Shown here: piece by piece, positions 1 through 8,741 of the stretch
How positions within the stretch are numbered: the first letter of the stretch is position 1
Layout: every line of letters begins with the position of its first letter
From: Lachnospiraceae bacterium
Lineage (GTDB): Bacteria > Bacillota > Clostridia > Lachnospirales > Lachnospiraceae
Direction: 5' to 3'
Assembly: GCA_022797375.1 (NCBI GenBank)
Contig: JAAWKM010000020.1
Coordinates: forward strand, 1-36,400
Length of the DNA stretch: 36,400 nt
Notes under the pieces: generated by a model
Told to the model about the DNA's origin: nothing
Seen by the model: only the letters and a program-made list of their open reading frames with translations
Databases searched by the model: none
Translations under genes and position numbers: made by a program

Positions 1-130
1 TTGGTGCTGGCTCAGGCTTTGGTTCCGGCTTTGGTGCTGCCTTTTCCTCCTTCTTCTCATCCTTTTCAAATACATCCATTTTCTGAAGCTTTCCAAGCCC
101 AAACTTTTCAAGACCATTAAATAAACTCAT
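1..130 (-). CDS. N-terminus of an unidentified protein, cut by the window edge
   Basis: The ATG lies at 130-128 and has a strong AGGAGGT site just upstream, in the short gap after glnS. About 43 residues are visible: a hydrophobic/charged start (MSLFNGLEKFGLGKLQKMDV) followed by a Lys/Glu-rich stretch and a Pro-Lys-Pro-Glu repeat tail that runs off the window. A similar lead-in followed by a charged linker occurs, as far as I recall, in clostridial DUF2225-type zinc-binding proteins, but no domain is visible here and that is only a guess. The gene follows glnS by 12 bp and is probably cotranscribed with it. Confidence 0.6.
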   Translation of the reverse strand, partial: MSLFNGLEKFGLGKLQKMDVFEKDEKKEEKAAPKPEPKPEPAP

Positions 131-142
131 CTGATTACCTCC

Positions 143-1822
143 TTAATCTGGTTTATATGAATTCTTTAGTGAAACTATCCTGTTAAATACAAGGTTATCC
201 TTACATGAATCTTTTAAATCTGCACAAAAATAACCATGCCTTACAAACTGGAAACTATCCATAGGCGCTGCATCTGCAAGGGCTGGCTCTACATAACAGT
301 TCCCAAGTACAGTTAATGAATCCGGGTTTAAATTAATTGTTCCATCTTCATTATATACCCCTTTTTCCTCATCTACAATATTTTCATATAAACGGACTTC
401 TGCTTTCTCTGCTGTTTCAGCGCAGACCCAGTGTATCGTCCCTTTTACCTTTCTTCCTGTAAAACCACTTCCGCTCTTTGTTTCAGGGTCATAAGTGCAA
501 TATACCTCTGTTACATTGCCATTATCATCCGTTTCATATCCAGTACATGTTACAAAATAAGCATTCATAAGCCTTACTTCATTACCTGGAAAAAGCCTGA
601 AATACTTCTTTGGCGGCTCAGCCATAAAGTCAGCCCTGTCAATGTAAAGTTCCTTGCCAAATGGCACTTTCCGTGTTCCCATATCTTCATTTTCCTGGTT
701 ATTAGAAACGTCAAGATATTCTATCTCACTTTCAGGATAATTTGTTATTATCAGTTTAACAGGGTCCAGTACTGCCATCATACGGGGACGCTTAAGCTTT
801 AAATCCTCACGTACACAATATTCAAGCATTGCATAATCAGAAGAACTTTGTGCCTTTGAAATACCAGACAATTTAATAAAATTACGTATTGACTCTGGTG
901 TAAAACCACGGCGCCTGAGTGCTGCTATAGAAACAAGCCTTGGGTCATCCCACCCGTCTACTGTTCCATCTTCAACAAGTTTTTTAATATAACGTTTACC
1001 TGTAACAACATTAGTCAGGTAAAGTTTAGCAAATTCAATCTGCTTTGGCGGGTTCTCAAATTCAAGTTCCCGCACTACCCAGTCATAAAGCGGCCTGTGG
1101 TCTTCAAACTCAAGTGTGCATATTGAATGGCTTACCCCCTCTACTGCATCTTCAATAGGATGTGCAAAGTCATACATAGGGTAAATGCACCATTTATCAC
1201 CTGTGTTATGGTGTATTGTCCTTGCAATCCTGTAAATAACAGGGTCTCTCATATTCATATTTGGTGATGCCATATCTATCTTGGCACGCAGTACCTTTGA
1301 ACCGTCCTCAAACTCACCTGCACGCATACGTTCAAATAAATCAAGGTTTTCTTCAATTGTACGTTCCCTGTATGGACTTGGTCTGCCAGGTTCTTTTAAT
1401 GTCCCCCTGTATTCCCTTATTCCTTCAGCAGATAAATCACAGACATACGCTTTTCCTTTCTTAACCAGCTTTACAGCACATTCATACATTGTATCAAAGT
1501 ATTCTGATGCATAATAAATCTGGCTTTTATCCAAATCACCACATATCCATTTTACATCTTCTATAATAGACTCAACAAACTCTGGTTCCTCTTTTATTGG
1601 ATTAGTATCATCAAACCTCAGATGAAAAACACCGCCATACTCCTGTGCAAGCCCTGAATTAAGGACTATTGACTTTGCATGTCCTATATGGAGATAACCA
1701 TTCGGCTCAGGTGGAAAGCGTGTAACAACCTTCTTACAGCATCCCTCCTCAATATCTTTATCAATAATATTTTCAATAAAATTACGCGAAACAGTTTCTT
1801 TTTCATCAACCGGACTACTCAC
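143..1822 (-). CDS. glnS: Glutamine--tRNA ligase (GlnRS)
   Basis: Cytoplasmic class I aminoacyl-tRNA synthetase that charges tRNA-Gln with glutamine using ATP. The HIGH motif is at residues 45-48 within [14 protein letters not shown], followed by FDDTNP near 70-75. The GlnRS/GluRS stretch GWDDPRL and [15 protein letters not shown] is present, then a C-terminal anticodon-binding beta-barrel region. The length (559 aa) is normal. Where E. coli GlnRS has the MSK form of the KMSKS loop, this protein reads TGKR (274-277). I believe that is common in clostridial GlnRS but could not check it. The start is GTG at 1822-1820, preceded by GAAGGAGGAACGATA. Transcription probably continues into the partial gene at 130. 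I saw no T-box leader upstream. Confidence 0.95.
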   Translation of the reverse strand: MSSPVDEKETVSRNFIENIIDKDIEEGCCKKVVTRFPPEPNGYLHIGHAKSIVLNSGLAQEYGGVFHLRFDDTNPIKEEPEFVESIIEDVKWICGDLDKSQIYYASEYFDTMYECAVKLVKKGKAYVCDLSAEGIREYRGTLKEPGRPSPYRERTIEENLDLFERMRAGEFEDGSKVLRAKIDMASPNMNMRDPVIYRIARTIHHNTGDKWCIYPMYDFAHPIEDAVEGVSHSICTLEFEDHRPLYDWVVRELEFENPPKQIEFAKLYLTNVVTGKRYIKKLVEDGTVDGWDDPRLVSIAALRRRGFTPESIRNFIKLSGISKAQSSSDYAMLEYCVREDLKLKRPRMMAVLDPVKLIITNYPESEIEYLDVSNNQENEDMGTRKVPFGKELYIDRADFMAEPPKKYFRLFPGNEVRLMNAYFVTCTGYETDDNGNVTEVYCTYDPETKSGSGFTGRKVKGTIHWVCAETAEKAEVRLYENIVDEEKGVYNEDGTINLNPDSLTVLGNCYVEPALADAAPMDSFQFVRHGYFCADLKDSCKDNLVFNRIVSLKNSYKPD

Positions 1823-2084
1823 TATCGTTCCTCCTTCGATTTTCTTATACAGCTAAAAACGCTATTTAATATTTTACCACAATATACAAAAATATAAAAG
1901 TATAATTTTTGCAAGCTGCAAATAGTTTCATAAGCATAAATTTAGTTATATGGTATAGTTTACCCATAAAATTTAAATACTGATATAACAAAATAAACTT
2001 ATGAATGCTTAATTATATCAATATTTTACATAATTGGCAACTATTGGTAAAATTTTTATCACGTCCGTTTCCCAGCACAGAATA

Positions 2085-2111
2085 ATGGGACAGGAATACC
2101 CCCTGTCCCAT
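2085..2111 (-). terminator. Hairpin downstream of the ABC permease gene
   Basis: A perfect 10-bp inverted repeat, ATGGGACAGG (2085-2094) and CCTGTCCCAT (2102-2111), has a 7-nt loop and lies about 40 bp past the permease stop. There is no clear T-run on either strand, so it is a weak intrinsic terminator or a stabilising 3' hairpin. The rest of the 1823-2152 gap is AT-rich. It must hold the glnS promoter, but I could not pick a convincing -35/-10 pair. Confidence 0.45.
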
Positions 2112-2152
2112 GCAATTTCCACAATGACTTGTCCTTTAGCCTGTATAACTGC

Positions 2153-3355
2153 TTATTTTATCTCTGTCTTTTTATACACCCTGTACAGCACAGGTACTAA
2201 TATTATAAAAAGAATCAAATACAATGGGATTATTATTGTTATAAATCCCATGACCTTTCCTCCAATTTCATATAATTTACATTCTTCAAGACTTTTATTT
2301 ACCCTTAAAAGCTGGTCTGGAAATAGTGCCATAATTTTTGCAAATATTGTAACTCTGCCTAAAAACATTGGCGCACAGGACAATATAAATGAAACTGTAA
2401 TTGCAATTACTGTTGAACGGCTTTTCGCTGATATGAGCATTGCAAAAAACAGGATAAACAAGCTTCCTATATATCCACTTGTTACTGAAAGCAGGTAATC
2501 TTCAAGGTATGTTATATTATAAATGCTGTCCCAGTTGCTAAACCCTGTCTGTACCGCACACCCTGACCCGCCAGATCCTAGTGAAAATAACACAATTGCA
2601 GAATATACCATTATTGTGCTCCAGTAAACGGATGTAACAGTTATAAAACCTGCTTCTATTTTGGAAACTATTGCTTTATTCCTGCCTTTTTCCGAAGAAA
2701 AGAAAACAGAGTCCGCTTTTAGCTGGAATTCATCTGAGAATATACCAGCTACCAGAAAGCCGGTAATTACTACTAAAATTCTCATAAATGTAAGCATATA
2801 CTGTGAATCTAATAGCGCTTTCCATCCTCCAGCATATTCATAATAAAGTGGAGTTTCCATTTTTTCATACTGTGCTATTAAAAATTCTTTCTCTGCATCT
2901 GAAAACCTTTCCTTTCCTGAATTAAGATAATTTTTTAAACGTAATATCCTCTTATTATAAACATCACCTGCTTCACTGGAACGGACACTGTTTACCCTGT
3001 AATAATCATATTCTTTATATTCTGAAAATGCCAGGCTTATAATACTGTTAATTTCCTCAATTCCTTGTTTTTTAGAATAGTTTTTACTTTGGATTTTTTC
3101 TGTTTTTTCAATTCTCCGGTTTTCCCTAAGTACCTTTTTTAATACATCTTTTGTAATATAACCTTTCCATTTATTCCTGTCCTCCTCTAAAGAGTGCGAT
3201 GCTTTAATTCCATGTATAGCATCACCATTTTCTAATATATATTGCACATCCTTTACTGTTAAAACCCCTGCTATTATTGTGATTAATATTAAAATTATAA
3301 ATAAAATCCTGTTTACTGGTTTTAAAAAAATCTTTTTAAGTTCAAATTTCATCAT
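2153..3355 (-). CDS. ABC-2 type transporter permease
   Basis: Membrane subunit of an exporter-type ABC transporter. The chosen start is ATG 3355-3353 (a second ATG follows at once). It sits behind AGGTGGAAGCA and overlaps the end of the ATPase gene by 14 bp, giving 400 aa; a longer upstream reading has no ribosome site. A first membrane helix (around ILFIILILITIIAGVLTV) is followed by about 160 charged, extracytoplasmic-type residues. Five more hydrophobic segments fill the second half, ending in a short basic tail (VYKKTEIK). This topology is typical of ABC-2 permeases with a large extracellular loop, as in lantibiotic or bacitracin exporters. The substrate cannot be told. Its partner ATPase is truncated, so the pair may be a decaying remnant. 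Confidence 0.75.
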   Translation of the reverse strand: MMKFELKKIFLKPVNRILFIILILITIIAGVLTVKDVQYILENGDAIHGIKASHSLEEDRNKWKGYITKDVLKKVLRENRRIEKTEKIQSKNYSKKQGIEEINSIISLAFSEYKEYDYYRVNSVRSSEAGDVYNKRILRLKNYLNSGKERFSDAEKEFLIAQYEKMETPLYYEYAGGWKALLDSQYMLTFMRILVVITGFLVAGIFSDEFQLKADSVFFSSEKGRNKAIVSKIEAGFITVTSVYWSTIMVYSAIVLFSLGSGGSGCAVQTGFSNWDSIYNITYLEDYLLSVTSGYIGSLFILFFAMLISAKSRSTVIAITVSFILSCAPMFLGRVTIFAKIMALFPDQLLRVNKSLEECKLYEIGGKVMGFITIIIPLYLILFIILVPVLYRVYKKTEIK

Positions 3356-3950
3356 TGCTTCCACCTGCCTTTTCCCCAAAATAATATAAAAATACATCTT
3401 CAAGTACAGCTTCTTCCTGTAATGCGTCTGGAAGTGGTTTTTCTTCTGAAATAATTCTTAACTGCACACCGCCATTTTCTGTTTTCAGGTTTGAAACCTT
3501 ATACTTTTTCATTAAAACTGGCACTTCTGCCTTTTCCACATAACATTTCCATACATTTGCTTTCATTGACTGGACAAGCCCTTCTGCTGTCCCTCTGTGT
3601 ACAATACTTCCATCTTTCATTAATAAAATTTTACTGGCAATATATTCTATATCTGAAACTATATGTGTGGATAAAAGCACAAAGCGCTCCTCTGCCAGTT
3701 CACTTATCAGGTTACGGAAACGTATACGCTCACTGGGATCAAGACCTGCTGTTGGTTCATCCAGAATTAATATTTCAGGATTATTTAATGTTGCCTGCGC
3801 AATTCCTGCACGGCGCTTCATTCCACCTGATAATTTCTTCATTTTTTTATGTGCAGCTTTCTGTAAACCCGTTTTAATAATTAATTCTTTAACCCTTTTC
3901 TTATCATCCCCATGTTTCATCTTTTGTATTAAAATAAACCCTGTATCCAC
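3342..3950 (-). pseudogene. ABC transporter ATPase lacking its N-terminal half (no Walker A)
   Basis: What remains has the ABC signature (KLSGGMKRR), Walker B (EILILDEPTAGLDP), the H-loop (LLSTHIVSDIEYIASK) and a C-terminal extension of the BcrA/exporter type. It has no Walker A and no Q-loop, so it cannot bind ATP in the usual way. The open frame starts at GTG 3950-3948 behind GGAAGGAGG. Homologous-looking sequence continues in frame for about 15 codons upstream (PKAFEKYPGRKEGF, resembling the region just after the Q-loop) until two adjacent in-frame stops near 4000. That pattern indicates a deletion of roughly the first 80-90 residues rather than a short natural protein. The ribosome-site-like GGAAGGAGG is itself part of the old coding sequence. 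The gene overlaps the permease gene downstream. Confidence 0.7.
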
Positions 3951-4022
3951 AAAACCCTCCTTCCTGCCTGGATATTTTTCAAATGCCTTTGGTACTTATT
4001 ACATCCTACTATATATAACGGA

Positions 4023-4070
4023 ATATACCATTAAAAAGCCAGTATATTTATTGACTTTTTAATGGTATAT
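4023..4070. promoter_or_regulatory. 16-bp perfect palindrome overlapping the DUF4303 gene promoter
   Basis: ATATACCATTAAAAAG (4023-4038) and CTTTTTAATGGTATAT (4055-4070) form a perfect inverted repeat around a 16-nt spacer. The right arm covers the end of the -35 and most of the -10/-35 spacer of the promoter at 4051-4078. There is no T-run after it, so an operator for a dimeric repressor is more likely than a terminator. It also lies where the missing part of the neighbouring ABC ATPase should be. Confidence 0.45.
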
Positions 4071-4078
4071 GGTAAAAT
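4051..4078 (+). promoter_or_regulatory. Sigma-A promoter for the DUF4303 gene
   Basis: TTGACT at 4051-4056, a 16-bp spacer and TAAAAT at 4073-4078 lie 85 bp before the start codon at 4163. Confidence 0.55.
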
Positions 4079-4162
4079 TTTATTTAGGAATATTACTATG
4101 ATATAAAACAAAACTGCACTTAGAATTTCTGACGATGCCATACCAGAAAGGAGATAATCTTT

Positions 4163-4678
4163 ATGTTTGATTATAAGAAATTTGAGGACAGCCTTGTATT
4201 ACAAATGGAAAATACACTGGCAAAACTGTTAAAAGAACATGATGATATTTATATTTTTTCGTTAAGCCTTTCAAATGATGTTAATTCAGTATGGGTAATT
4301 GCTAATACTATACACAATTTAGAAGAGATGTCAGACCCTGGTGATGAAGATTATTATTATTATAAATATTGTGAAGAAGAATGGGACTTATGGGAAACAG
4401 ATGATTTTGACAGTATCTCAGATAAACTTGGCAATTATGATTGCTATGAGGAAGAGAATGAAGACGCCTTTTGTATCCACCGTGATAAAGCAATTGAAAG
4501 TTGCCAGAATGCACTTGTCCGTTTTAATACATATAAAAATAAAACCTGCCCTGGACTGCTGCTTACATTTTACGTAAGGGAATATCTGGATGGTGAAGAA
4601 TGTATAAAATTATTTGAAAAATTAAACAGCAAAGAAGCATTGGCAGAATATTCAGAACATATAGAAGATTTTGTATAA
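4163..4678 (+). CDS. DUF4303 family protein
   Basis: A 171-aa soluble, very acidic protein with no signal peptide or membrane segment. The order of features fits DUF4303 (PF14136): an N-terminal helix, IYIFSLSLSNDVNSVWVIANT, and then a tyrosine/acidic stretch running into EEEWDLWE. The function of this family is not established. Some relatives sit near polymorphic-toxin or immunity genes, but no toxin is visible here. The start is ATG 4163 with AGAAAGGAGATAATCTTT upstream. It is a single-gene unit with its own promoter (4051-4078) and terminator (4682-4730), convergent with phoR. Confidence 0.7.
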   Translation: MFDYKKFEDSLVLQMENTLAKLLKEHDDIYIFSLSLSNDVNSVWVIANTIHNLEEMSDPGDEDYYYYKYCEEEWDLWETDDFDSISDKLGNYDCYEEENEDAFCIHRDKAIESCQNALVRFNTYKNKTCPGLLLTFYVREYLDGEECIKLFEKLNSKEALAEYSEHIEDFV

Positions 4679-4681
4679 TCC

Positions 4682-4730
4682 AATACTATTTACAGCCTGG
4701 AATTTTTCCTTCCTGTAAATAGTATTTTTA
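4682..4730 (+). terminator. Intrinsic terminator of the DUF4303 gene
   Basis: AATACTATTTACA (4682-4694) pairs with TGTAAATAGTATT (4714-4726) and is followed by T-rich sequence on the plus strand. It lies 4 bp after the stop codon. Confidence 0.75.
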
Positions 4731-4868
4731 TTATATTATTATTTAATTATTTTAATATTAACTATAGAATTGCAGTTTGCATTACTAATTTATACGTTCC
4801 TTACTTGTTCTTATGACATATCTGGTATTTCCTTTGCAACCTGCCCTAATTGCCATCATATGGTTGTC

Positions 4869-6542
4869 TCAGATGCTCTCTTCAAAACTGTCTCTCCTAA
4901 ACTGGACTGTTACTGCCGTTCCCTTCCCCTCGGTACTCTCAAGCCTTATTTCAGCATTATGGTAAATTGCACCATGCTTTACGATGGCAAGTCCTAACCC
5001 TGTACCACCAATCCGTTTAGAGTGGCTCTTATCTACCCTGTAAAAGCGTTCAAATACTCTGCTCTGGTGGACGGCAGGAATACCAGTCCCTGTATCCCTT
5101 ACCAAAACTGCCACAACGTTTTCTTCATTACTAATAATAAAATCAACCGTTCCGTTTTCCTTATTATACTTAACCGCATTATCCAGCAGATTGTAAAACA
5201 TTTCATCCAGAATCTTGCGTACTCCTGTTATTTCTGTTTTACTGCCAATAAGGTTAATGGTAATGTTTCTTTTTTCTGCCTGGTCTTCCAGACGGCTGAT
5301 GATTTCCTCTGACAATTCATACAAATCAACATTTTCCCTTTGAAAATGTGTGCTTTTTCCATCCAGTTCAGATATTTTTATAATATCTGTTACCAGTGTA
5401 ACAAGCCTTTGTGCCTCATCATAAATGGATGCTGAAAAATCAACTACTGTATCCTCTGGAACACCACCCTCTTTCATCAGTTCTGCAAACCCTGAAATAG
5501 AGGTAAGAGGCGTTTTTAATTCATGTGAAACATTGGCGGTAAATTCCCGGCGCAGCGTTTCTCTTTTTTCCCTTTCTGTAATATCCAAAATAATAATAAC
5601 TGCACCGATTACCTCTTTTTTCTCAAAAACCGGATTTGCAATAATGCTGTAACAGCATCCCTCACGCATCATGGTATTCTCTGCTTTTTCTCCTGCAAGT
5701 ACCTTTGATATGGTATCCCTGAAATCCTTTGCCCGGCAGAATGTAAGCACATTGCCACTGGCTGGCCGGGTAATGCCAAATAATCCCAATGCAGCAGAAT
5801 TATAGGTCAGAAGGCTGGCATCCCTGTCAATTACCAGAAACCCTTCGCTCATATTCTCCGTAATCAGATGAAACTCCACCTGTTTCTTATGGGCATCTGC
5901 AAGCTGTTCCTCAATAGTTCTGTTCTGTTTTGCCAGTTTTTTCAGAAGAGGTGCCAGTTCCTCATATGCCACATTATTTTCTGGAGATTCCAAATCAAGA
6001 TTATTAATTGGTTCTATAATTGCTTTTGATACCCTTAGCGAAAGCACTAATGTCAGAACCAGTGCAGCTGCCAGCACAACCAGAACTGGCTGGAGTATTC
6101 TAAGCAGAACCATGGCCACTGTATACTGTGTTGTGGAAACCCTTAAGATGCTGCCATCAGAAAGTTTTACCGCATAATTTACAGTTTTTTCTGTTAAAGT
6201 CTGTGAATAACGGATACTCTTTCCTGTCCCGTTTTTCATGGCTGCATTGATTTCTTCCCTGTCTGCATGGTTATCAAGTTTTTCTGCTTCTGTATCACTG
6301 TCAAACAATACCTTCCCCTCTGCATCGGTTAAAGTAACCCGGCCAGACTGTTTCTCAAACCCATCAAAAAAACGGATGCCTGCCTTTTCAACTGCCTGTG
6401 AAAGATATCCTGCTTCATTCTCAAGTTCTGTCTGTATCTGTGCTTCAAAGAAATGAAATAAAATCCCCATAATCAAGGCTATAGCCGCAACCAGGACAAG
6501 AAAGGCTGTCAAAAAGGAAGACCTGAATATTTTTTTATACAT
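4869..6542 (-). CDS. phoR: Phosphate-regulon sensor histidine kinase PhoR
   Basis: Membrane two-component kinase that phosphorylates the adjacent response regulator under phosphate limitation. Helix 1 is at about residues 11-32 and an extracytoplasmic domain runs to about 142. Helix 2 is at 143-169, followed by a short linker and a PAS domain (about 225-325, FHLITENMSEGFLVIDRD). The HisKA domain carries the phospho-acceptor His340 (NVSHELKTPLTSISGF). The ATPase domain has an N-box (NLLDNAVKYNKENG, 451-464), DTGTGIP (483-489) and GGTGLGLAI (512-520). The start is ATG 6542 behind AGGAGGTGGCAGCA; the longer GTG reading at 6551 overlaps the ribosome site. ATGTATAA overlaps the phoB stop, so the two are translationally coupled. 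It is the last gene of the pst operon. Confidence 0.92.
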   Translation of the reverse strand: MYKKIFRSSFLTAFLVLVAAIALIMGILFHFFEAQIQTELENEAGYLSQAVEKAGIRFFDGFEKQSGRVTLTDAEGKVLFDSDTEAEKLDNHADREEINAAMKNGTGKSIRYSQTLTEKTVNYAVKLSDGSILRVSTTQYTVAMVLLRILQPVLVVLAAALVLTLVLSLRVSKAIIEPINNLDLESPENNVAYEELAPLLKKLAKQNRTIEEQLADAHKKQVEFHLITENMSEGFLVIDRDASLLTYNSAALGLFGITRPASGNVLTFCRAKDFRDTISKVLAGEKAENTMMREGCCYSIIANPVFEKKEVIGAVIIILDITEREKRETLRREFTANVSHELKTPLTSISGFAELMKEGGVPEDTVVDFSASIYDEAQRLVTLVTDIIKISELDGKSTHFQRENVDLYELSEEIISRLEDQAEKRNITINLIGSKTEITGVRKILDEMFYNLLDNAVKYNKENGTVDFIISNEENVVAVLVRDTGTGIPAVHQSRVFERFYRVDKSHSKRIGGTGLGLAIVKHGAIYHNAEIRLESTEGKGTAVTVQFRRDSFEESI

Positions 6543-7212
6543 TGCTGCCACCTCCTATTTTATAACCAATGCCCTTTACTGTCTGGACCAGGCTGCCTGC
6601 ATTACCCAGCTTTACCCGCAGCTTACGGATATGGACATCCAGGGTTCTTGACTCAGTATAATATTCACCCCACACTCTGGTAAGCAGGGTGTTACGGTCT
6701 ACCACATTGCCTTCTGCTTCCAGAAGGACAGCCAGCAGCAGATACTCCTTATAGGAAAGAGGTATTTCCTGGCCAGAAACTAAAATAATGTGCTTTGCAG
6801 TATCTACATACAGTTCCCCAACCTGAAATACTTTCTTCTGCCTCGTTTTATCATAGCGGCGGATAACTGCCCGCACTCTTGAAATCAGTTCCATTGTCCC
6901 GAAAGGCTTCGCGATATAGTCATCTGCCCCCATGTCAAGACCTGTCACCTTGTCAAATTCACTGTTTTTTGCTGTGAGCATAATAACAGGAATCTGCTCT
7001 GTTTTATTGTTATTTTTTAATTTTTTAAGAATAGATAAACCATCTTCTTCTGGAAGCATAATGTCCAGTATTATAAGCTCCGGCATGACAGTACACATAT
7101 TTTCCCAAAATTTTGTTGGAACAGAGAAACCTTCCACCTCAAATCCCTCTTTTGCCAGAGCATACTTCACAAGTTTTCTGATATTGTCATCATCTTCCAC
7201 CAGATAAATCAT
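6535..7212 (-). CDS. phoB: Phosphate-regulon response regulator (PhoB/PhoP, OmpR family)
   Basis: DNA-binding partner of PhoR; when phosphorylated it should bind the Pho boxes upstream of pstS. The receiver domain (1-120) has the acidic pocket (VEDDDN), phospho-acceptor Asp50 (LIILDIMLP), Thr80 and Lys102 (DDYIAKPFG). The winged-helix output domain (about 130-225) shows PLSYKEYLLL, TRVWG, RTLDVHIRKLRVKLG and VKGIGYKI. The start is ATG 7212 behind GGAGGGGAACGC, giving 225 aa; an ATG at 7239 has no ribosome site. It overlaps the end of phoU by 23 bp and the start of phoR by 8 bp. Its place directly behind pst-phoU supports a phosphate role over other OmpR regulators. Confidence 0.9.
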   Translation of the reverse strand: MIYLVEDDDNIRKLVKYALAKEGFEVEGFSVPTKFWENMCTVMPELIILDIMLPEEDGLSILKKLKNNNKTEQIPVIMLTAKNSEFDKVTGLDMGADDYIAKPFGTMELISRVRAVIRRYDKTRQKKVFQVGELYVDTAKHIILVSGQEIPLSYKEYLLLAVLLEAEGNVVDRNTLLTRVWGEYYTESRTLDVHIRKLRVKLGNAGSLVQTVKGIGYKIGGGSNV

Positions 7213-7891
7213 GCGTTCCCCTCCTGGTATCCTGTTCATGATGGCAGGATAGATTTTTATGTTTTCCCGTAATGGAATACACTACCCACTCCGCAATGTT
7301 TTCCGCGTGGTCTCCAATGCGTTCAAAATATTTTGCAATCATCAGCAAATCAATCAGTGCTTCCGCATTACGTCCACCTTCTGTTATTGATTTTATCAGC
7401 TCGTCCTTTACCTTGTCAAACAATTCATCCACCAGATTGTCATGTTCTATTGTCTGATAAGCAATATCCATATCCATCTTCACAAAGGATTCAACGCTTT
7501 CTGAAACCATTTTAATAGTAGCATCTGCCATATCCCGGATATGTGTACTGCCTTCAATCCCGCTTTCTGCCACATAGGGTGCTATTTCCACGATGTCCGA
7601 TGCCTGGTCTCCAATCCGTTCCATATCAGAAATCATTTTCAGCGCAGCGGAAACTACCCGCAAATCCCCTGCCACCGGCTGCTGCTGCAAAAGCAGTTTA
7701 ATACAGAGTGTTTCAATATCCCGTTCCTTTTCATCAATCTGGCTGTCAGCTGCAAGACAGGCTTCTCTGCTATCCTCATTACTGTCTGTCAGATATTTTA
7801 CTGCATTGGTAATTGCCTCCTCACACAGTGCGCCCATTGTGATTAACTCTGCATTAAGCTGTGATAACTGTCTGTCAAATTTATTCCGCAT
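7190..7891 (-). CDS. phoU: Phosphate signalling protein PhoU
   Basis: Cytoplasmic adaptor between the PstSCAB transporter and PhoR that represses the pho response when phosphate is ample. It has two three-helix PhoU domains with the family metal-binding motifs, DMERIGDQASDIVE in the first and YFERIGDHAENIAEWVVY in the second. The 233-aa length is slightly long: after the second domain comes a hydrophilic tail (HHEQDTRRGTHDLSGGR) encoded partly by the overlap with phoB. The start is ATG 7891-7889, formed with the pstB stop as TAATG behind GGAGGTTTGG, so the two are coupled. Confidence 0.93.
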   Translation of the reverse strand: MRNKFDRQLSQLNAELITMGALCEEAITNAVKYLTDSNEDSREACLAADSQIDEKERDIETLCIKLLLQQQPVAGDLRVVSAALKMISDMERIGDQASDIVEIAPYVAESGIEGSTHIRDMADATIKMVSESVESFVKMDMDIAYQTIEHDNLVDELFDKVKDELIKSITEGGRNAEALIDLLMIAKYFERIGDHAENIAEWVVYSITGKHKNLSCHHEQDTRRGTHDLSGGR

Positions 7892-8643
7892 TATCCAAAC
7901 CTCCCTGTAATATAATCCTCTGTCCTCTTGTCAGAAGGGGATGAAAACATCTTTTCCGTACTTCCAGACTCCACGGCCTCCCCTAACAAAAAGAAAGCCG
8001 TTTTATCCGCAATTCTCACCGCCTGCTGCATATTGTGCGTTACCATAATAATTGTATAATTTTCCTTTAACTCCAGCACCAGGTCTTCAATCTTGGAAGT
8101 GGAAATTGGGTCAAGGGCTGATGTAGGCTCATCCATCAGAAGAACCTCTGGTCCAACAGCAAGGGCTCTTGCGATACAGAGCCTCTGCTGCTGCCCGCCA
8201 CTCATCCCTAACGCACTCTTTCCCAGCCTGTCTTTACATTCTTCCCAGATAGCAGCCTGTGTAAGAGAACGCTCCACAATTTCATCTAGTTTCACTTTAG
8301 ATTTAATTCCATGTATCCTTGGCCCATAGGCAATATTGTCATAAATACTCATAGGAAATGGGTTTGGTTTCTGGAACACCATTCCCACACGTTTACGCAA
8401 AATATTGACATCTATTTCCTGGTAAATGTCTGTTCCTGACAGCCTTATCTCACCCTCAATCCGGCAATTCTCCACTAAATCATTCATACGGTTTAGTGTC
8501 TTTAAGTAAGTGGATTTGCCACATCCAGAAGGCCCAATCAAAGCCGTAATTTCCTTTTCCGGCAGAGACAAACTAATATTTTTCAGGGCATGGTTTGAAC
8601 CATACCATAAATTCAAATCTTTTGTTGTAACCATATCATTCAT
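7891..8643 (-). CDS. pstB: Phosphate ABC transporter ATP-binding protein PstB
   Basis: Energises high-affinity phosphate import through PstC/PstA. It has Walker [10 protein letters not shown] (37-45), a Q-loop (VFQKPNPFP, about 89-97), the signature MSGGQQQR (147-154), Walker [14 protein letters not shown] (about 167-179) and an H-loop VTHNMQQA. The 250-aa length is standard for PstB. The start is ATG 8643 with GGAGTAAGAT upstream. The gap to pstA (98 bp) is the only sizeable spacer in the operon and shows no convincing terminator. Confidence 0.96.
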   Translation of the reverse strand: MNDMVTTKDLNLWYGSNHALKNISLSLPEKEITALIGPSGCGKSTYLKTLNRMNDLVENCRIEGEIRLSGTDIYQEIDVNILRKRVGMVFQKPNPFPMSIYDNIAYGPRIHGIKSKVKLDEIVERSLTQAAIWEECKDRLGKSALGMSGGQQQRLCIARALAVGPEVLLMDEPTSALDPISTSKIEDLVLELKENYTIIMVTHNMQQAVRIADKTAFFLLGEAVESGSTEKMFSSPSDKRTEDYITGRFG

Positions 8644-8741
8644 ATCTTACTCCATTTCTGCGCTGTTTTTACGCATACCAGGCTTGTTATCTATTAGCCC
8701 ACAAACACAAACTTGTTGAGCGGAAGATTTATATTATGCTT

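Noticed and set aside
1823-2040. Possible T-box riboswitch in front of glnS
   Set aside because: No T-box sequence (TGGNACCGCG type) or antiterminator and terminator pair is present.
2034-2498. 154-codon plus-strand open frame across the end of the ABC permease gene
   Set aside because: No ribosome site; most of it is antisense to the permease coding sequence.
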